A stretch of 64,000 bases of DNA from Bradyrhizobium sp. SK17 (GCF_002831585.1 NZ_CP025113.1:5657001-5721000); one strand, 5' to 3'. Shown: positions 37,663-47,748, counted from the first letter of the stretch. Program-made: numbers and translations. Notes: a model not told the origin generated them from the sequence alone.

Positions 37663-39969
37663 CTAGCTTTTTTCCGGCGGATTCTCGCGCAGAAAACGTT
37701 CGAGATCGGGCTGCACGGAGTAAGGCTGCGGAACCGGGTCGCCCTGGAAGTCGACCTGAAGATCAAGGCAGCGCCGCAGCATCCGCGCCAGCTCGCTGCG
37801 CCGATAGGGCTTGGTCAGCAGCGGAATGCCATGACCGGCACGCCCCTGCTGCACCGGCAGGACGCCATCGCTGTAGCCTGAGGTGAACAGCACCCGCAGC
37901 GCCGGGTGCCCGGCCATCAGCGTCTCGGCCAACTGCCGGCCATTCATGCTGCCCGGCATCACGATGTCGGTGAACAGAAGGTCAAACGCGGCACCACCAT
38001 TGACGATCGCAAGGGCGGCATCGGCGTTCGCCGCCACCAACACCTTGTAGCCGAGGCTTTCGAGCTGGCCGGTGACATAGTCACGGATCGTGGCGTCGTC
38101 CTCGACGCACAGGATGGTCTCGTTGCCGCCCCGGACCGGCTGATCATCCTCCTCGGCTGCGCCTGGCGCGGTGCCGTCCGCCTTGGGAAGATAGATCCTG
38201 AACACGGAGCCGCGCCCCTGCTCGCTCTTGACCTCGATCCCGCCGCCGCTCTGCTTGACGAAGCCGAACACCATGCTGAGCCCGAGCCCGGTGCCTTGCC
38301 CGACCTCCTTGGTGGAGAAGAACGGATCGAAGATCTTCTCCAGATGCGACGGCGAGATTCCGGTCCCGGTATCGGTCACCTCGATCACCAGATGGTCGCC
38401 GGCCCGTTCGACGCCACGCGCCACCGCCTCGGGAATCCCGAGTTGGACGTTGCGGGTCGCAAAGGTCAGCGTCCCGCCGTCCGGCATGGCATCGCGCGCA
38501 TTGATGGCGAGATTGACCAGCGCGGCACCAAGCTGGCTGCGGTCGACGAACGCGAGCCAGGCGTCGCGGCCGAGTTCCGTCCGGATCTCGGTCTGCGAGC
38601 CCAGCGTCTGCGACAGCAGCCGCACCACCTCACCGATCAGGTCGTTGACATCGGTCCCGCCGGGCTGCAACGGCTGCTTGCGCGCGAATGCCAGCAGGCT
38701 CGAGGTGAGCTGCGCGCCGCGATCGGCGGCATCGCTGATCAGCTTGGCGATCCCGGCAAGCTGCGGGTTGTCCTTGACGCCGTCGGCGAGGATTTCGATG
38801 GTCCCGGTGATCACCGTCAGCATGTTGTTGAAGTCGTGCGCGATGCCGCCGGTCAGGCGCCCCAGCGATTCCGTCTTCTGCGCCTGGATCAGCTGTTCTT
38901 CGGCGATCCGCCGCTGGGTGACGTCCCGGACGAACGCATTGATGACGTAACCGTCGCCGCGGCGCAGCGCGTTCAGCGAAACCTCGGCGAAGAACCTGTG
39001 GCCGTCGCGATGCACCGATTCGGTTTCATAGCGCATGCCCATACCGCCGGCCGCGGTCTCCTGAAGGAAGCGGGCGACCCTCTGGCGGTGCGCAAGGCGA
39101 AGCTCCTCCGGGAACACCAGTTCCACCACCCGCTGACCGATCGCCTCGGAGCGGGTCCAGCCGGTCAGCGCCTCGGCCTGCGGACTCCAGTCCAGCACGA
39201 TGCCGTCCTGGTCGGTCTGGACGAAAGCATCGAGCGCGGTCCTGACGATGGCCTGCGCCATCTGCTCGCTCTCGACCAGCGCCTGATGCGCGCGCCGCTG
39301 CGCGGTGACGTCATGCAGCACCGTAACGGCGCCGCGGAGATGGCCTGCCTCATCGCGCAGCGGGCGGGCGTTGACGATGAAGCAGACATCCTCGGCCGGC
39401 GGTTGGGGCCTGACGTTCAGTTCGAAATCATCGACGCTCTCGCCGTACAGCGCGCACACCAATGGCGATTTCGAAATCGGCATGATCGTCACGCCGTCGG
39501 CGTAATAGCATGTGAAAGCCCGCACGTCGGTTACGCTGTTGAAGCCAATTTCGACCCCGAGCAGCCGCCGCGCCGCGACGTTGGCGATGACGACCGTGCC
39601 GTGCTCGTCGGCGACCACGACGGGATCGCGGATGCTCTCGACGGTGTTCTCCAGCAGGTTCTGCCGGCTGCCCAATTGCGCTGACAACTCGGCGAGCGCC
39701 GCGGCGAGCCGCGTGGCCTCGTCGTTGCCGCTGCTGCCCCGGCCGATCGGCACCTGCTCGCCGCGCGCCAGGCCGTCGGCCACCCGCATCAACTGGGCCG
39801 GCTTCGACAGCAGTCTCGCAATCGTCTCCGCAGTCATCAACACCATCGCAACGGCGCCGCCTGCAAGCAGAATGCCCGGCCAGCTGACGCCATGGACAAA
39901 TCCCAGGGCTAACAGGAGCAGGACCACGGGAAACAGCATCCCGATCGCCAGACGGCCCGACAAATTCAT
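37663..39969 (-). CDS. Hybrid sensor histidine kinase with two PAS domains and a receiver
   Basis: 768 residues from the ATG at 39969. Two membrane helices (about 5-25 and 32-50), a short HAMP-like stretch, PAS 1 (110-220), PAS 2 (235-355), then the kinase: H-box Gly-Gly-Ile-Ala-His378-Asp-Phe-Asn-Asn, N-box LVNLAINARDAM, G-boxes DTGTGIS and GTGLGLSM. A C-terminal receiver has phospho-acceptor Asp668 in LLFTDIVMPG. The FixL-like class of histidine box (HDFNN) usually signals through a separate regulator, none of which is adjacent. Input signal unknown. Confidence 0.92.
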   Translation of the reverse strand: MNLSGRLAIGMLFPVVLLLLALGFVHGVSWPGILLAGGAVAMVLMTAETIARLLSKPAQLMRVADGLARGEQVPIGRGSSGNDEATRLAAALAELSAQLGSRQNLLENTVESIRDPVVVADEHGTVVIANVAARRLLGVEIGFNSVTDVRAFTCYYADGVTIMPISKSPLVCALYGESVDDFELNVRPQPPAEDVCFIVNARPLRDEAGHLRGAVTVLHDVTAQRRAHQALVESEQMAQAIVRTALDAFVQTDQDGIVLDWSPQAEALTGWTRSEAIGQRVVELVFPEELRLAHRQRVARFLQETAAGGMGMRYETESVHRDGHRFFAEVSLNALRRGDGYVINAFVRDVTQRRIAEEQLIQAQKTESLGRLTGGIAHDFNNMLTVITGTIEILADGVKDNPQLAGIAKLISDAADRGAQLTSSLLAFARKQPLQPGGTDVNDLIGEVVRLLSQTLGSQTEIRTELGRDAWLAFVDRSQLGAALVNLAINARDAMPDGGTLTFATRNVQLGIPEAVARGVERAGDHLVIEVTDTGTGISPSHLEKIFDPFFSTKEVGQGTGLGLSMVFGFVKQSGGGIEVKSEQGRGSVFRIYLPKADGTAPGAAEEDDQPVRGGNETILCVEDDATIRDYVTGQLESLGYKVLVAANADAALAIVNGGAAFDLLFTDIVMPGSMNGRQLAETLMAGHPALRVLFTSGYSDGVLPVQQGRAGHGIPLLTKPYRRSELARMLRRCLDLQVDFQGDPVPQPYSVQPDLERFLRENPPEKS

Positions 39970-40108
39970 CCCGACCAACTCATCCTGAGCAGTTGCACCA
40001 GAAAACCGATAAGGAAAACAATATCGGAAAGGATTGTCGGCCGGGGCAATATCGGGGGCTCGCGCCTTGTTGCTTAGCCGAGTCCGGTCCGGCGATCCGC
40101 CACTTTTG

Positions 40109-40118
40109 TATACGTATA
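40109..40118. promoter_or_regulatory. AT-rich palindrome before the metalloprotease-like gene
   Basis: TATACGTATA is a perfect 10-base palindrome followed by AATACGGAG, about 70 bases before the start. In this GC-rich sequence it is a plausible promoter or operator. No consensus was matched. Confidence 0.3.
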
Positions 40119-40187
40119 AATACGGAGAATATTGCGTTCCCCGGCGCCGATCGATCCGGATCGGGCGCCGGATAGTCCAAGCCTCAG

Positions 40188-42533
40188 GTGAGTGGCTGGC
40201 CTATCCTGATGCCGACGCCGCATGCCGGGGAGGCATCGTTGCAGATCAACATCGTCTACGACAGCAGCGCGAACAGCGCTCCGGCCGCCTTCAAGACCGC
40301 GGTCGCTTATGTCGTGAACCTGCTCGACGCAGCCTTCACCAACAACGTCACCCTCAACATCCATGTCGGCTGGGGCGAGGTCAACGGCTCGCCGATCACT
40401 TCCAATGATCTCGGCGAAAGCGAGGAAGCCGAGGCGCCGCGCTACGACTATGCGACGATCCGCGACGCGTTGATCGCTAACGGCACCGCGGCCGACCAAC
40501 TCGCCGCCTTTGCGACGCTGCCGACATCGGATCCGACCAATGGCGGCGTGTTCGACATCGGCCGCGCCGAAGCCAAGGCGCTGGGCCTGATCGGCGCCAA
40601 CGATACTGCCGTCGACGGCTGGGTCGGCTTCAGCACCAGTGCCGAAACGGACTGGTCGTTCAATCCCACCGCTGTTCCCGGGGCCAACCAGTACTACATC
40701 GTCGGCTCGATCGAGCACGAGATCACCGAGGTGATGGGCCGCGACTCCCTGCTCGGGGTCAAGGGCGAGCACTATTCCAACGGCTGGGGTGTCCCCGACC
40801 TGTTCCGCTTTTCCGCGCCCGGTGTTCGGGAACTGGCGGCCGGCCCGGTCCACTCCACCGGCTATTTCTCGATCGACGATGGCGCGACCAGCCTCGGCAG
40901 CTGGAACAACCACATCGCCAAGGGCGATCTCGGCGATTGGGATTCCGGGTACGGCTCCGGCGGTGGACCGGGCCCGTCCGGCAACGACGCCTTCAACAAT
41001 GAGAGCGATTACGGCGTCATCAATGGGATCACCCAGACTGACCTGACGTTAATGCATGTCCTGGGCTGGGATCCGTCGCTTCCGGACAACTTCGTGATCA
41101 ACGGCGAGATTTACTATGTCGCCTCCGGCCAGACCGCGACCAACCTCGTTGTTCAGACAGGCGGCACGCTCGATGTCTCAGGGATCGCCGACAGCGCAAT
41201 CCTGCACGGCAATGCCGAAATCTACAGTGGCGGCGTCATTCACGGCATCACGGTCGAACCCGGCGCCACGCTGACCGTCGACGCCGGCGCCACCGCCGAC
41301 GGCTTGATCATCGCGGGAGGGCTTGCGGATTTCAACGACAGCGCCTCGACCGGCATCACCCCGATCGTGTTCGAGGGTACTGGCGGCACGCTCGAGATCG
41401 ACGGACACGCGGCGCCCGCCAACATCATCAGCGGGTTTGCGATCGGCGACACCATTGACTTCTATGGCGTCAACATCGGTAGCAACGCCACGGTGACGCT
41501 GTTGCCCGGCAATGTGCTCGAACTCGCCGAGCACGACAAGACATTCGATTTCCAGCTCGATCCGAACGACAATTTCGCCGGCCAGAGCTTTGGCGTCGGC
41601 GGCGACGGCTATGGCGGCACCGCGATCTACCTGCTGCAGTCGGTGCTGTCGGTGACGACGAGTGGCACAGGCATCGCCAACGGCAACGGCGATCTCGACG
41701 CAGGCCACAACGTGACCTTCACCCTCAACATGAACGATGCCGTCGCCGTCGACACCACGCATGGCGTACCGACCTTGCTGCTCAACGACGGCGGCGTCGC
41801 GACCTATGCCGGCGGCAGCGGCAGCGACGCGCTGACCTTCAGCTACACGGTCGCGGCCGGTGACAACACCGCCGACCTCGCGATATCCAGCGTCACGCTG
41901 CACGGCGCGTCGATAACCGACAGCTACGGCCACCATGCGAGCCTCGTTGGTGCGGTCACCAATCCCGGCGGCGTCCTGCAAATCGACACCACCGCACCGG
42001 AGGTATCAGGTGTCACCGCGGCGCCGACGACCGGCATCGAGACCGCAGGCGCCAGCATCGCGCTGACCCTCGGCTTCAACGAAGCCGTCACGGTGTCGGG
42101 CGGCGCGCCGACGCTTGCGCTCAACAATGGCGGCGGCGCAATTTACGACGCGGCCGCGACCGCAGCGCTGCACGACCCGACCAAGCTCGCCTTCGACTAT
42201 CTCGTCTCCGGCGGCGACAACCCGACCGCGACGCTCGCCGTGACCGGCGCCAATCTCAACGGCGCTGCCATCACCGACCTCGCCGGCAACGCTGCCAACC
42301 TCTCGAACGTGAATACGAGCTTCAATGGCCTGTCTATCAACGATGCACCGGCCTTCACGGACGCCGGCCTGACCCGCCCCGAACTGCATCTCGGTGCAGG
42401 CGGCAATATCGTGCTCGACGCCAATGCCGCCAGCTTCGCCGCCTCCTACGGCCTCGAATACCTCTATCTCGGCTTGCCCGCCGGCACGCCATATCCGCCG
42501 GTGGATGCCGGCAGCGGATTCCATTTGGTCTGA
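40188..42533 (+). CDS. Large secreted metalloprotease-like protein (NF038122-type) with beta repeats
   Basis: 781 residues from the GTG at 40188; an ATG at 40209 would remove seven. No N-terminal signal is visible, so type I secretion is likely. The N-terminal half holds an IEHEITEVMGR zinc-type motif (HExxE, not HExxH) and YSNGWGVPDLFRF; I associate this with the NF038122 metalloprotease group. Then come AIDA-type repeats (TNLVVQTGGTLDVSGIADSA, EIYSGGVIHGITVEPGATL) and two Ig-like units with DTTAPEVSGVTAAPTTG. The end lacks RTX nonapeptides. Confidence 0.75.
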   Translation: MSGWPILMPTPHAGEASLQINIVYDSSANSAPAAFKTAVAYVVNLLDAAFTNNVTLNIHVGWGEVNGSPITSNDLGESEEAEAPRYDYATIRDALIANGTAADQLAAFATLPTSDPTNGGVFDIGRAEAKALGLIGANDTAVDGWVGFSTSAETDWSFNPTAVPGANQYYIVGSIEHEITEVMGRDSLLGVKGEHYSNGWGVPDLFRFSAPGVRELAAGPVHSTGYFSIDDGATSLGSWNNHIAKGDLGDWDSGYGSGGGPGPSGNDAFNNESDYGVINGITQTDLTLMHVLGWDPSLPDNFVINGEIYYVASGQTATNLVVQTGGTLDVSGIADSAILHGNAEIYSGGVIHGITVEPGATLTVDAGATADGLIIAGGLADFNDSASTGITPIVFEGTGGTLEIDGHAAPANIISGFAIGDTIDFYGVNIGSNATVTLLPGNVLELAEHDKTFDFQLDPNDNFAGQSFGVGGDGYGGTAIYLLQSVLSVTTSGTGIANGNGDLDAGHNVTFTLNMNDAVAVDTTHGVPTLLLNDGGVATYAGGSGSDALTFSYTVAAGDNTADLAISSVTLHGASITDSYGHHASLVGAVTNPGGVLQIDTTAPEVSGVTAAPTTGIETAGASIALTLGFNEAVTVSGGAPTLALNNGGGAIYDAAATAALHDPTKLAFDYLVSGGDNPTATLAVTGANLNGAAITDLAGNAANLSNVNTSFNGLSINDAPAFTDAGLTRPELHLGAGGNIVLDANAASFAASYGLEYLYLGLPAGTPYPPVDAGSGFHLV

Positions 42534-42543
42534 CTGAGCTTGG

Positions 42544-42651
42544 CGTCATTCCGGGGCGACGCGCGGCGTCGAGCCCGGAATCCCTTGAGCCGCATAACCC
42601 ATTGGATGAATGGATTCCGGGCTCAGCCCTTCGGGCTACCCCGGAATGACG
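42544..42651. repeat. Dispersed palindromic element, type 3
   Basis: CGTCATTCCGGGG (42544-42556) pairs with CCCCGGAATGACG (42639-42651), and the inner parts GAGCCCGGAATCC / GGATTCCGGGCTC are also complementary. It is a repeat I recognise from Bradyrhizobium intergenic regions. It sits between two convergent genes. Confidence 0.85.
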
Positions 42652-42731
42652 AACGGATGCACCGCCCCGAGCACTGATTTGCCGACGAAGCAAACCGAAA
42701 AAGAGGCAAACTCGGCGTCGTCCCTCGTCCC

Positions 42732-43502
42732 TTACGCCGCGCGTCGCCGTTCGCGCAACGCGTCGCCGAACGCCTCGAACAGAGCGCGATTGATCGGATT
42801 GCGCTGCGGGTCGTACTCGGCGTGCCACTGCACGCCGAGCGCAAAGCCGGTGGCATCCGCGATGCGGATCGCCTCGATGGTGCCGTCCTCGGCAACGCCC
42901 TCGATCACGACGCGTTGGCCGGGCTCGAGGATACCCTGGCCGTGCAGCGAATTGACCCGGATGGTCTCACGACCAAGGATCTTGGCGAATGCGCCGCCTG
43001 GCGTGAGCGCAACGTCGTGGCGGTCGGCGAACACCACGGTGGGATCGGGATGGATCTCGCCGTTCTCGAGCCGCGGCATCCGGTGGTTCATCCGGCCCGG
43101 AATCTCGCGGATCTCCGGATGCAGCGAGCCGCCGAAGGCGACGTTCATTTCCTGCAAGCCGCGGCAGATGCCGAAGATCGGCACGCCGCGCGCGACACAG
43201 GCTTCCGACAACGCCAGCGCGACATCGTCGCGGGGGATGTCATAGGGCTCATGCGCGGCGCAAGGTTCGGTGTTGAAGCGGGTCGGATGGACATTGGCGC
43301 GAGCCCCGGTCAGGACGACGCCGTCGACCACGTCGAGCAAGGAACCGACATCGGTGATGTCAGGGGTTCCCGCGAACATCAGCGGGACGGCACCCGAGAC
43401 TTCGGCAACCGCGCGAAGGTTGCGCTCTCCGACCATCTGGACTGTGAAACGATTTTCAATGCGATGGGCGTTTCCGATCACGCCGACCACGGGCCGTCTC
43501 AT
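42732..43502 (-). CDS. Gamma-glutamyl-gamma-aminobutyrate hydrolase-like (class I glutamine-amidotransferase fold)
   Basis: 256 residues. Catalytic triad of the C26 family: Cys113 in FGICRGLQE, His227 and Glu229 in GVQWHAEYD. Opening MRRPVVGVIGNAHRI and GVVLTGARANVHP match PuuD. It cleaves gamma-glutamyl bonds, as in putrescine breakdown via gamma-glutamyl-GABA. No other Puu genes are nearby, so the pathway is inferred from family only. Confidence 0.88.
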   Translation of the reverse strand: MRRPVVGVIGNAHRIENRFTVQMVGERNLRAVAEVSGAVPLMFAGTPDITDVGSLLDVVDGVVLTGARANVHPTRFNTEPCAAHEPYDIPRDDVALALSEACVARGVPIFGICRGLQEMNVAFGGSLHPEIREIPGRMNHRMPRLENGEIHPDPTVVFADRHDVALTPGGAFAKILGRETIRVNSLHGQGILEPGQRVVIEGVAEDGTIEAIRIADATGFALGVQWHAEYDPQRNPINRALFEAFGDALRERRRAA

Positions 43503-43795
43503 TATTCAAGTCTCGCGCAATGATTCTTCTAAGTTTGCGACGTTGCGGAGACGATCATGCCTTCGAGTTCCCGCCGGATCAACTGTCTATCTCTGCACAG
43601 GTGGGCTTGCAGCCCTGCACAGGCGGGTCCAACCGGACCCAAAAGGCTGCCCGGAGCCCCGAAATGCCTCACCCGGCGGCCTCTCCCCCACAACCGCCGG
43701 TCGACGGCAGAGCGGCGCATCGCTCGCAGCTTGATCCCGGCACAATTTTCGCCAAAGACTGCCCTGGACACACCGTCGCGAAGAAGGAATCACCC

Positions 43796-44941
43796 GTGAC
43801 AGACTCGGCTGACAATCGCCTGCGGGCCCGTAACGACATGGCGTGGGCGATCGCCGTCGGCGGCATCGGGATAGTGCTGTTTGCAGCCCTGCTGATGTTC
43901 GCCTGGCAATTCGCCGCGACCCTCTTCCTGCTGTTCTCAGGCATGCTGCTCGGCGTCGGCCTGAACGCGATGACCACCCTGCTCGGGCGGCTGACCGGGC
44001 TGCCGCATGCGCTGCGGCTCGCGATCGTCTGCCTCGCCTTGGCTGGACTGCTGTCCGGAATCGTGTTCCTCGGCGGTACCACCATCGCGCAGCAGGCCAC
44101 GGTGCTGAGCAACACGATCAAGTCGCAGCTCGGCAGCGTCAAGGAGTTCCTCGAGCAGCGTGGTGTCGATACCAGCTATCTCGACTTCGCCAATGCCGCC
44201 GGCGAGACGAAGCCGGAAGGTACCGCCACGGCGACGACGCCCACGGCACCTGCAACGTCGTCGCAGCCCCACGGCATCCCCGGGGCCGGCGCGCTGGCCT
44301 CCAGCGGCGGCGCCATCATCAGTCAGACGCTGAAAGTGCTGCTCGGCACCGTCAGCGTCGTCGGCAACTTCTTCATCGTGCTGTTCCTCGGGCTCGCCTT
44401 CGCGGCCCAGCCAAGCATCTACCGTGCAGGACTGCTGTTCATCGCGCCGGCCAAATACCGTGGCGAGGCGACCGCCATCGTCGACCGCATCGGCGAGACG
44501 CTGGAACGCTGGCTGATCGCACAGATGATCACCATGACCGCGGTGTTCCTGGTCACCTGGATCGGGCTTGCCATCATCGGCATCCCGAGTTCGTTCATCC
44601 TCGGCATCCAGGCCGGCCTGCTCGCGTTCATCCCGACCGTCGGGGCGATCCTCGGCGGGCTGATCGTGGTGTTGGCGAGCCTCGCGACCGGATGGATCGC
44701 GGCGCTGTCCGCCTTCATCCTGTTCCTCGGCGTCCACGCGCTGGAGAGCTACGTGCTGACGCCGATCATCCAGCGCCAGGCGCTCGACATCCCGCCGGCA
44801 ACGTTGTTCGCGTTCCAGATCCTGCTCGGCGTCGTGTTCGGCATCTGGGGGCTGGCGCTGGCGCTGCCGCTGATGGCGATCGCCAAGGTGATGATCGACC
44901 ATTTCAAGGCAGAGGATCCGGCGGCTGCGAAGGCCGCCTGA
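43796..44941 (+). CDS. AI-2E family transporter (PerM/YdiK-like)
   Basis: 381 residues from the GTG at 43796, which has GAAGGAA upstream; ATG starts further left run through sequence that does not look coding. Seven or eight membrane helices: a pair at the start, a large soluble loop (residues about 90-165, Thr/Ala rich), and the conserved C-terminal block GIPSSFILGIQAGLLAFIP with ALESYVLTPIIQRQ. The family exports signals or ions in trimers or pentamers; substrate unknown. Confidence 0.88.
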   Translation: MTDSADNRLRARNDMAWAIAVGGIGIVLFAALLMFAWQFAATLFLLFSGMLLGVGLNAMTTLLGRLTGLPHALRLAIVCLALAGLLSGIVFLGGTTIAQQATVLSNTIKSQLGSVKEFLEQRGVDTSYLDFANAAGETKPEGTATATTPTAPATSSQPHGIPGAGALASSGGAIISQTLKVLLGTVSVVGNFFIVLFLGLAFAAQPSIYRAGLLFIAPAKYRGEATAIVDRIGETLERWLIAQMITMTAVFLVTWIGLAIIGIPSSFILGIQAGLLAFIPTVGAILGGLIVVLASLATGWIAALSAFILFLGVHALESYVLTPIIQRQALDIPPATLFAFQILLGVVFGIWGLALALPLMAIAKVMIDHFKAEDPAAAKAA

Positions 44942-44947
44942 ACCGCC

Positions 44948-45196
44948 TTAGGAGAACAGCAGCACCGTCCCCACGACCATCAGCAGCACGCCGACCATCA
45001 TCACGACCGGCCAGCGGCTCGTCGGTTGCTGGTAGCGGCCTTGCGCCCGCCGTTGGGCGACCAGCGCGCTCTCATACTCGTCCGAGTCCGAGAACAGACA
45101 GGCGAAGCCGCTGCCTGCCGCAGCAGCGTCGGCTTCGAGCGACATCAGGACGGACTGCGGATTGCGGGTGCGGATCGACTCCATGCCCGAAAGCAT
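44948..45196 (-). CDS. Small C-terminally anchored membrane protein
   Basis: 82 residues from the ATG at 45196, or 78 from the ATG at 45184. The N-terminal 60 residues are polar, and residues about 62-80 are one hydrophobic helix (WPVVMMVGVLLMVVGTVLLF) at the very end. It sits six bases after the convergent transporter gene. I do not recognise a family. Confidence 0.6.
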   Translation of the reverse strand: MLSGMESIRTRNPQSVLMSLEADAAAAGSGFACLFSDSDEYESALVAQRRAQGRYQQPTSRWPVVMMVGVLLMVVGTVLLFS

Positions 45197-45228
45197 GGGA
45201 TCGAATGGTTAACCAGGCGTTACCTCGC

Positions 45229-46449
45229 TCATGCCTGGGCAGGTGACGCCTTGTGCCGCGCCGATGCGGGCAGGCCCGCGGTCTTGCGCCGCCAGTTCTC
45301 AAGCGACAGCGGCAATTCCGCCGCCGCCTCGACGCGGTTGCGGCCGCCGCGCTTGGCCTGGTAGAGCGCGGTGTCGGCCGAGGCCAGCAGCACCTCGAGC
45401 TCGGTCCCGGCCGGGCCGCCGGCCACGCCGATGCTGACCGTGGTATCGACCGGACCTTCCTCGCAGACGATATCGCTGTTCTCGAACGCCTCGCGCACGC
45501 GCTCGGCGACCAGCACGCCCTCCTCCAGCGGACACGGCAGCAGCGCGGCGAATTCCTCGCCGCCGATCCGGCCCGACAAGTCGCTGATCCTGAGATTGTT
45601 GACCACGACCGCGGAGAACAGTTTCAGGATCTCGTCGCCGGCGGGGTGGCCGAAACGGTCGTTGATCGACTTGAAGTGGTCGATGTCGAAAATCATCACC
45701 GTGACCGGCCGGCCGGCCGTGGCCTCGCGTTCGATCACCCGCGCGCACGCTTCGGAGAAGCCGCGGCGGTTGAGCATGCCGCTCAGCGGATCGATCGACG
45801 CCGCCGTCTTGTGCACGGCGACCGCGCGGTCCGACACCATCATGAAGATCACGAACACCGTGCCGATCGCATACAGCACGAGCTCGATCGAGAACAACGT
45901 GACCCAGAAGCTGGAGACGACAACATTCTGCCCGTTCAGGCGCAGCAGGTCGCCGACCAGGATCGGCAGCATCAGGACGCAGCCATGGGCGACCGGGATC
46001 ACGATTGCGATCCAGCGCCGCTGCATCGCACGGCGGCGCTCGCTCCAGAGTTCTGAGGCAGTCAGCGCGGCATAGACCGCGACGATCCCGGCGCCGATCG
46101 TCAGGCGCGTCGCCGGATCCTCGAGCATCGTCACCGCGCCGATCCAGGCGATCGGGCCCAGCACGAGGCCCGGCAGGTTGGCCTTGCGGCCGTGGAAAAT
46201 GCGCGAGGCATTCCACACCATGCCGCAGGCGGCGAAGCCGATTGCATTGAGGCCGAGCAGGACGAAGGGATCGAGCGTCGAGCTGCCGACCGTCCAGAGC
46301 GCGACCGAGGCCGCACCGAGCAGATAAGCGGTGCCCCACCATTTCAGCGCGGGGATATTCTCCTGCCTGCCGAACAACCACAGCATGGCGCCGAGCATGC
46401 CCGCGACCATGGTGGCGAACAGATAGAGTGTCGACGGATCGAACGACAT
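45229..46449 (-). CDS. Membrane-bound diguanylate cyclase
   Basis: 406 residues. About six or seven membrane helices (residues 5-205), then a GGDEF domain (about 218-380) with the active-site variant GGEEF at 296-300 and an inhibitory I-site RISD at 287-290. It makes cyclic di-GMP and is likely feedback-inhibited. The membrane part is not a recognised sensor but probably senses a ligand or membrane state. No phosphodiesterase is adjacent. Confidence 0.93.
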   Translation of the reverse strand: MSFDPSTLYLFATMVAGMLGAMLWLFGRQENIPALKWWGTAYLLGAASVALWTVGSSTLDPFVLLGLNAIGFAACGMVWNASRIFHGRKANLPGLVLGPIAWIGAVTMLEDPATRLTIGAGIVAVYAALTASELWSERRRAMQRRWIAIVIPVAHGCVLMLPILVGDLLRLNGQNVVVSSFWVTLFSIELVLYAIGTVFVIFMMVSDRAVAVHKTAASIDPLSGMLNRRGFSEACARVIEREATAGRPVTVMIFDIDHFKSINDRFGHPAGDEILKLFSAVVVNNLRISDLSGRIGGEEFAALLPCPLEEGVLVAERVREAFENSDIVCEEGPVDTTVSIGVAGGPAGTELEVLLASADTALYQAKRGGRNRVEAAAELPLSLENWRRKTAGLPASARHKASPAQA

Positions 46450-46616
46450 GGACTCACCCCAGCCCGGTGTGACGCAACGTTCGCAGGCGCGATTGATTGT
46501 GGTGATGCAGCGCCAGTGCGAGTTTGCAGGCTAGAGGCCCCGAGTTCCAATTTCGTTTGCACGCACACGCAAGTTTTCTTGAAAAACTGCGCTAATTCGC
46601 GGCGAAGCAGGCGCAG

Positions 46617-46643
46617 CAAAAAGGGCGCCTCGCGGCGCCCTTT
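46617..46643 (-). terminator. Intrinsic terminator of rplM-rpsI
   Basis: AAAGGGCGCC-TCGC-GGCGCCCTTT forms a 10-bp stem; on the minus strand it is followed by TTTTTGC. It is 46 bases past the rpsI stop. A second palindrome CGCGGCAATTGCCGCG lies between. Confidence 0.88.
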
Positions 46644-46688
46644 GCAACTCGATGCTCGCGGCAATTGCCGCGAATTTTAGTACTCGAA

Positions 46689-47165
46689 TTAGCGCTTCGA
46701 GAACTGGAAGGACTTGCGGGCCTTCGCCTTGCCGTACTTCTTGCGCTCGACGGTACGGCTGTCGCGGGTCAGGAAGCCGCCCTTCTTGAGGACGCTGCGC
46801 AGCTCCGGCTCGAAATTGGTCAGCGCCTTCGAGATGCCGTGACGGACAGCACCGGCCTGGCCGGACAGACCGCCGCCGGCGACCGTGCAGATCACGTCGT
46901 ACTGGCCGTTGCGGGCGGCAGCGACCAGCGGCTGCTGGATCATCATGCGCAGCACCGGGCGGGCGAAGTAGACTTCGAACTCGCGGGTGTTGACCGAGAT
47001 CTTGCCCGAGCCGGGCTTGACCCAGACGCGGGCGACCGCGTCCTTGCGCTTGCCGGTGGCGTAGGCGCGGTTGAACTTGTCGACCTTCTTGACGTACTTC
47101 GGCGCGTCGGGCGCGGCCGGCTTGACCTGCGAGAGCTGGTCGAGGGACTGCAACGTATCGGACAT
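46689..47165 (-). CDS. rpsI: 30S ribosomal protein S9
   Basis: 158 residues; an N-terminal extension of about 28 ([21 protein letters not shown]) precedes the conserved core, as in other alphaproteobacteria. Core: [21 protein letters not shown], and the C-terminal tail [10 protein letters not shown] that reaches the P-site tRNA. It starts within the rplM stop codon (TAATG overlap), so translation is coupled. Confidence 0.97.
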   Translation of the reverse strand: MSDTLQSLDQLSQVKPAAPDAPKYVKKVDKFNRAYATGKRKDAVARVWVKPGSGKISVNTREFEVYFARPVLRMMIQQPLVAAARNGQYDVICTVAGGGLSGQAGAVRHGISKALTNFEPELRSVLKKGGFLTRDSRTVERKKYGKAKARKSFQFSKR

Positions 47166-47629
47166 TATGCGGCCCTCGTGTTCTTGCGGTTCAGGGAAGC
47201 GATATCGACCTTCTCGGGGCTCTGCGCTTCATGCGGATGATCGGCACCCGGATAGACGCGCAGATTGCCCATCTGCATGCGGCCGAGCGGACCGCGCGGG
47301 ATCATGCGCTCGATCGCCTTCTCGACGACGCGCTCGGGGAAGCGACCCTCGAGGATCTGCTTCGCGGTGCGCTCCTTGATACCGCCGATGAAGCCGGTGT
47401 GCTTGTAGTAGGTCTTCTGGGCGCGCTTGCGGCCGGTCAGCACCACATGCGCGGCATTGACGATGATGACATTGTCGCCGCAATCGACGTGCGGGGTGTA
47501 GGTCGGCAGGTGTTTGCCGCGCAGGCGCATCGCAACGAGGGTGGCGAGACGGCCGACGACCAGACCCTTGGCGTCGATCACGACCCACTTCTTCGTCACT
47601 TCGGCAGGCTTGGCCGAGAACGTGCTCAT
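47165..47629 (-). CDS. rplM: 50S ribosomal protein L13
   Basis: 154 residues. Typical L13 blocks: [57 protein letters not shown], and the C-terminal [17 protein letters not shown]. First gene of the rplM-rpsI pair. Its leader carries a hairpin with a T-run at 47644-47671, about 15 bases before the start, a possible attenuator. Confidence 0.97.
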   Translation of the reverse strand: MSTFSAKPAEVTKKWVVIDAKGLVVGRLATLVAMRLRGKHLPTYTPHVDCGDNVIIVNAAHVVLTGRKRAQKTYYKHTGFIGGIKERTAKQILEGRFPERVVEKAIERMIPRGPLGRMQMGNLRVYPGADHPHEAQSPEKVDIASLNRKNTRAA

Positions 47630-47643
47630 GTGTGAAATCCGTG

Positions 47644-47671
47644 AAAAAGAAATCGGCGCCGTGTGCGCCGA
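47644..47671 (-). promoter_or_regulatory. Terminator-like hairpin in the rplM leader
   Basis: On the minus strand TCGGCGC-ACACG-GCGCCGA (47671-47653) is followed by TTTCTTTTT (47652-47644) and then the rplM start at 47629. It may be an attenuator in the L13-S9 leader, or the terminator of the upstream thioesterase gene. Confidence 0.6.
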
Positions 47672-47748
47672 AACTGGGCGGCTTTCTAGAGAAGCCGCGG
47701 GCGTGCGTCAACGCCCAGATGCGCAAATTACTTCAGCAAAAACAATGA

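Noticed and set aside
43503..43795. Upstream extension of the AI-2E transporter reading frame
   Set aside because: The extra 92 residues are not membrane-like and resemble no transporter leader; the GTG at 43796 has a good ribosome site.
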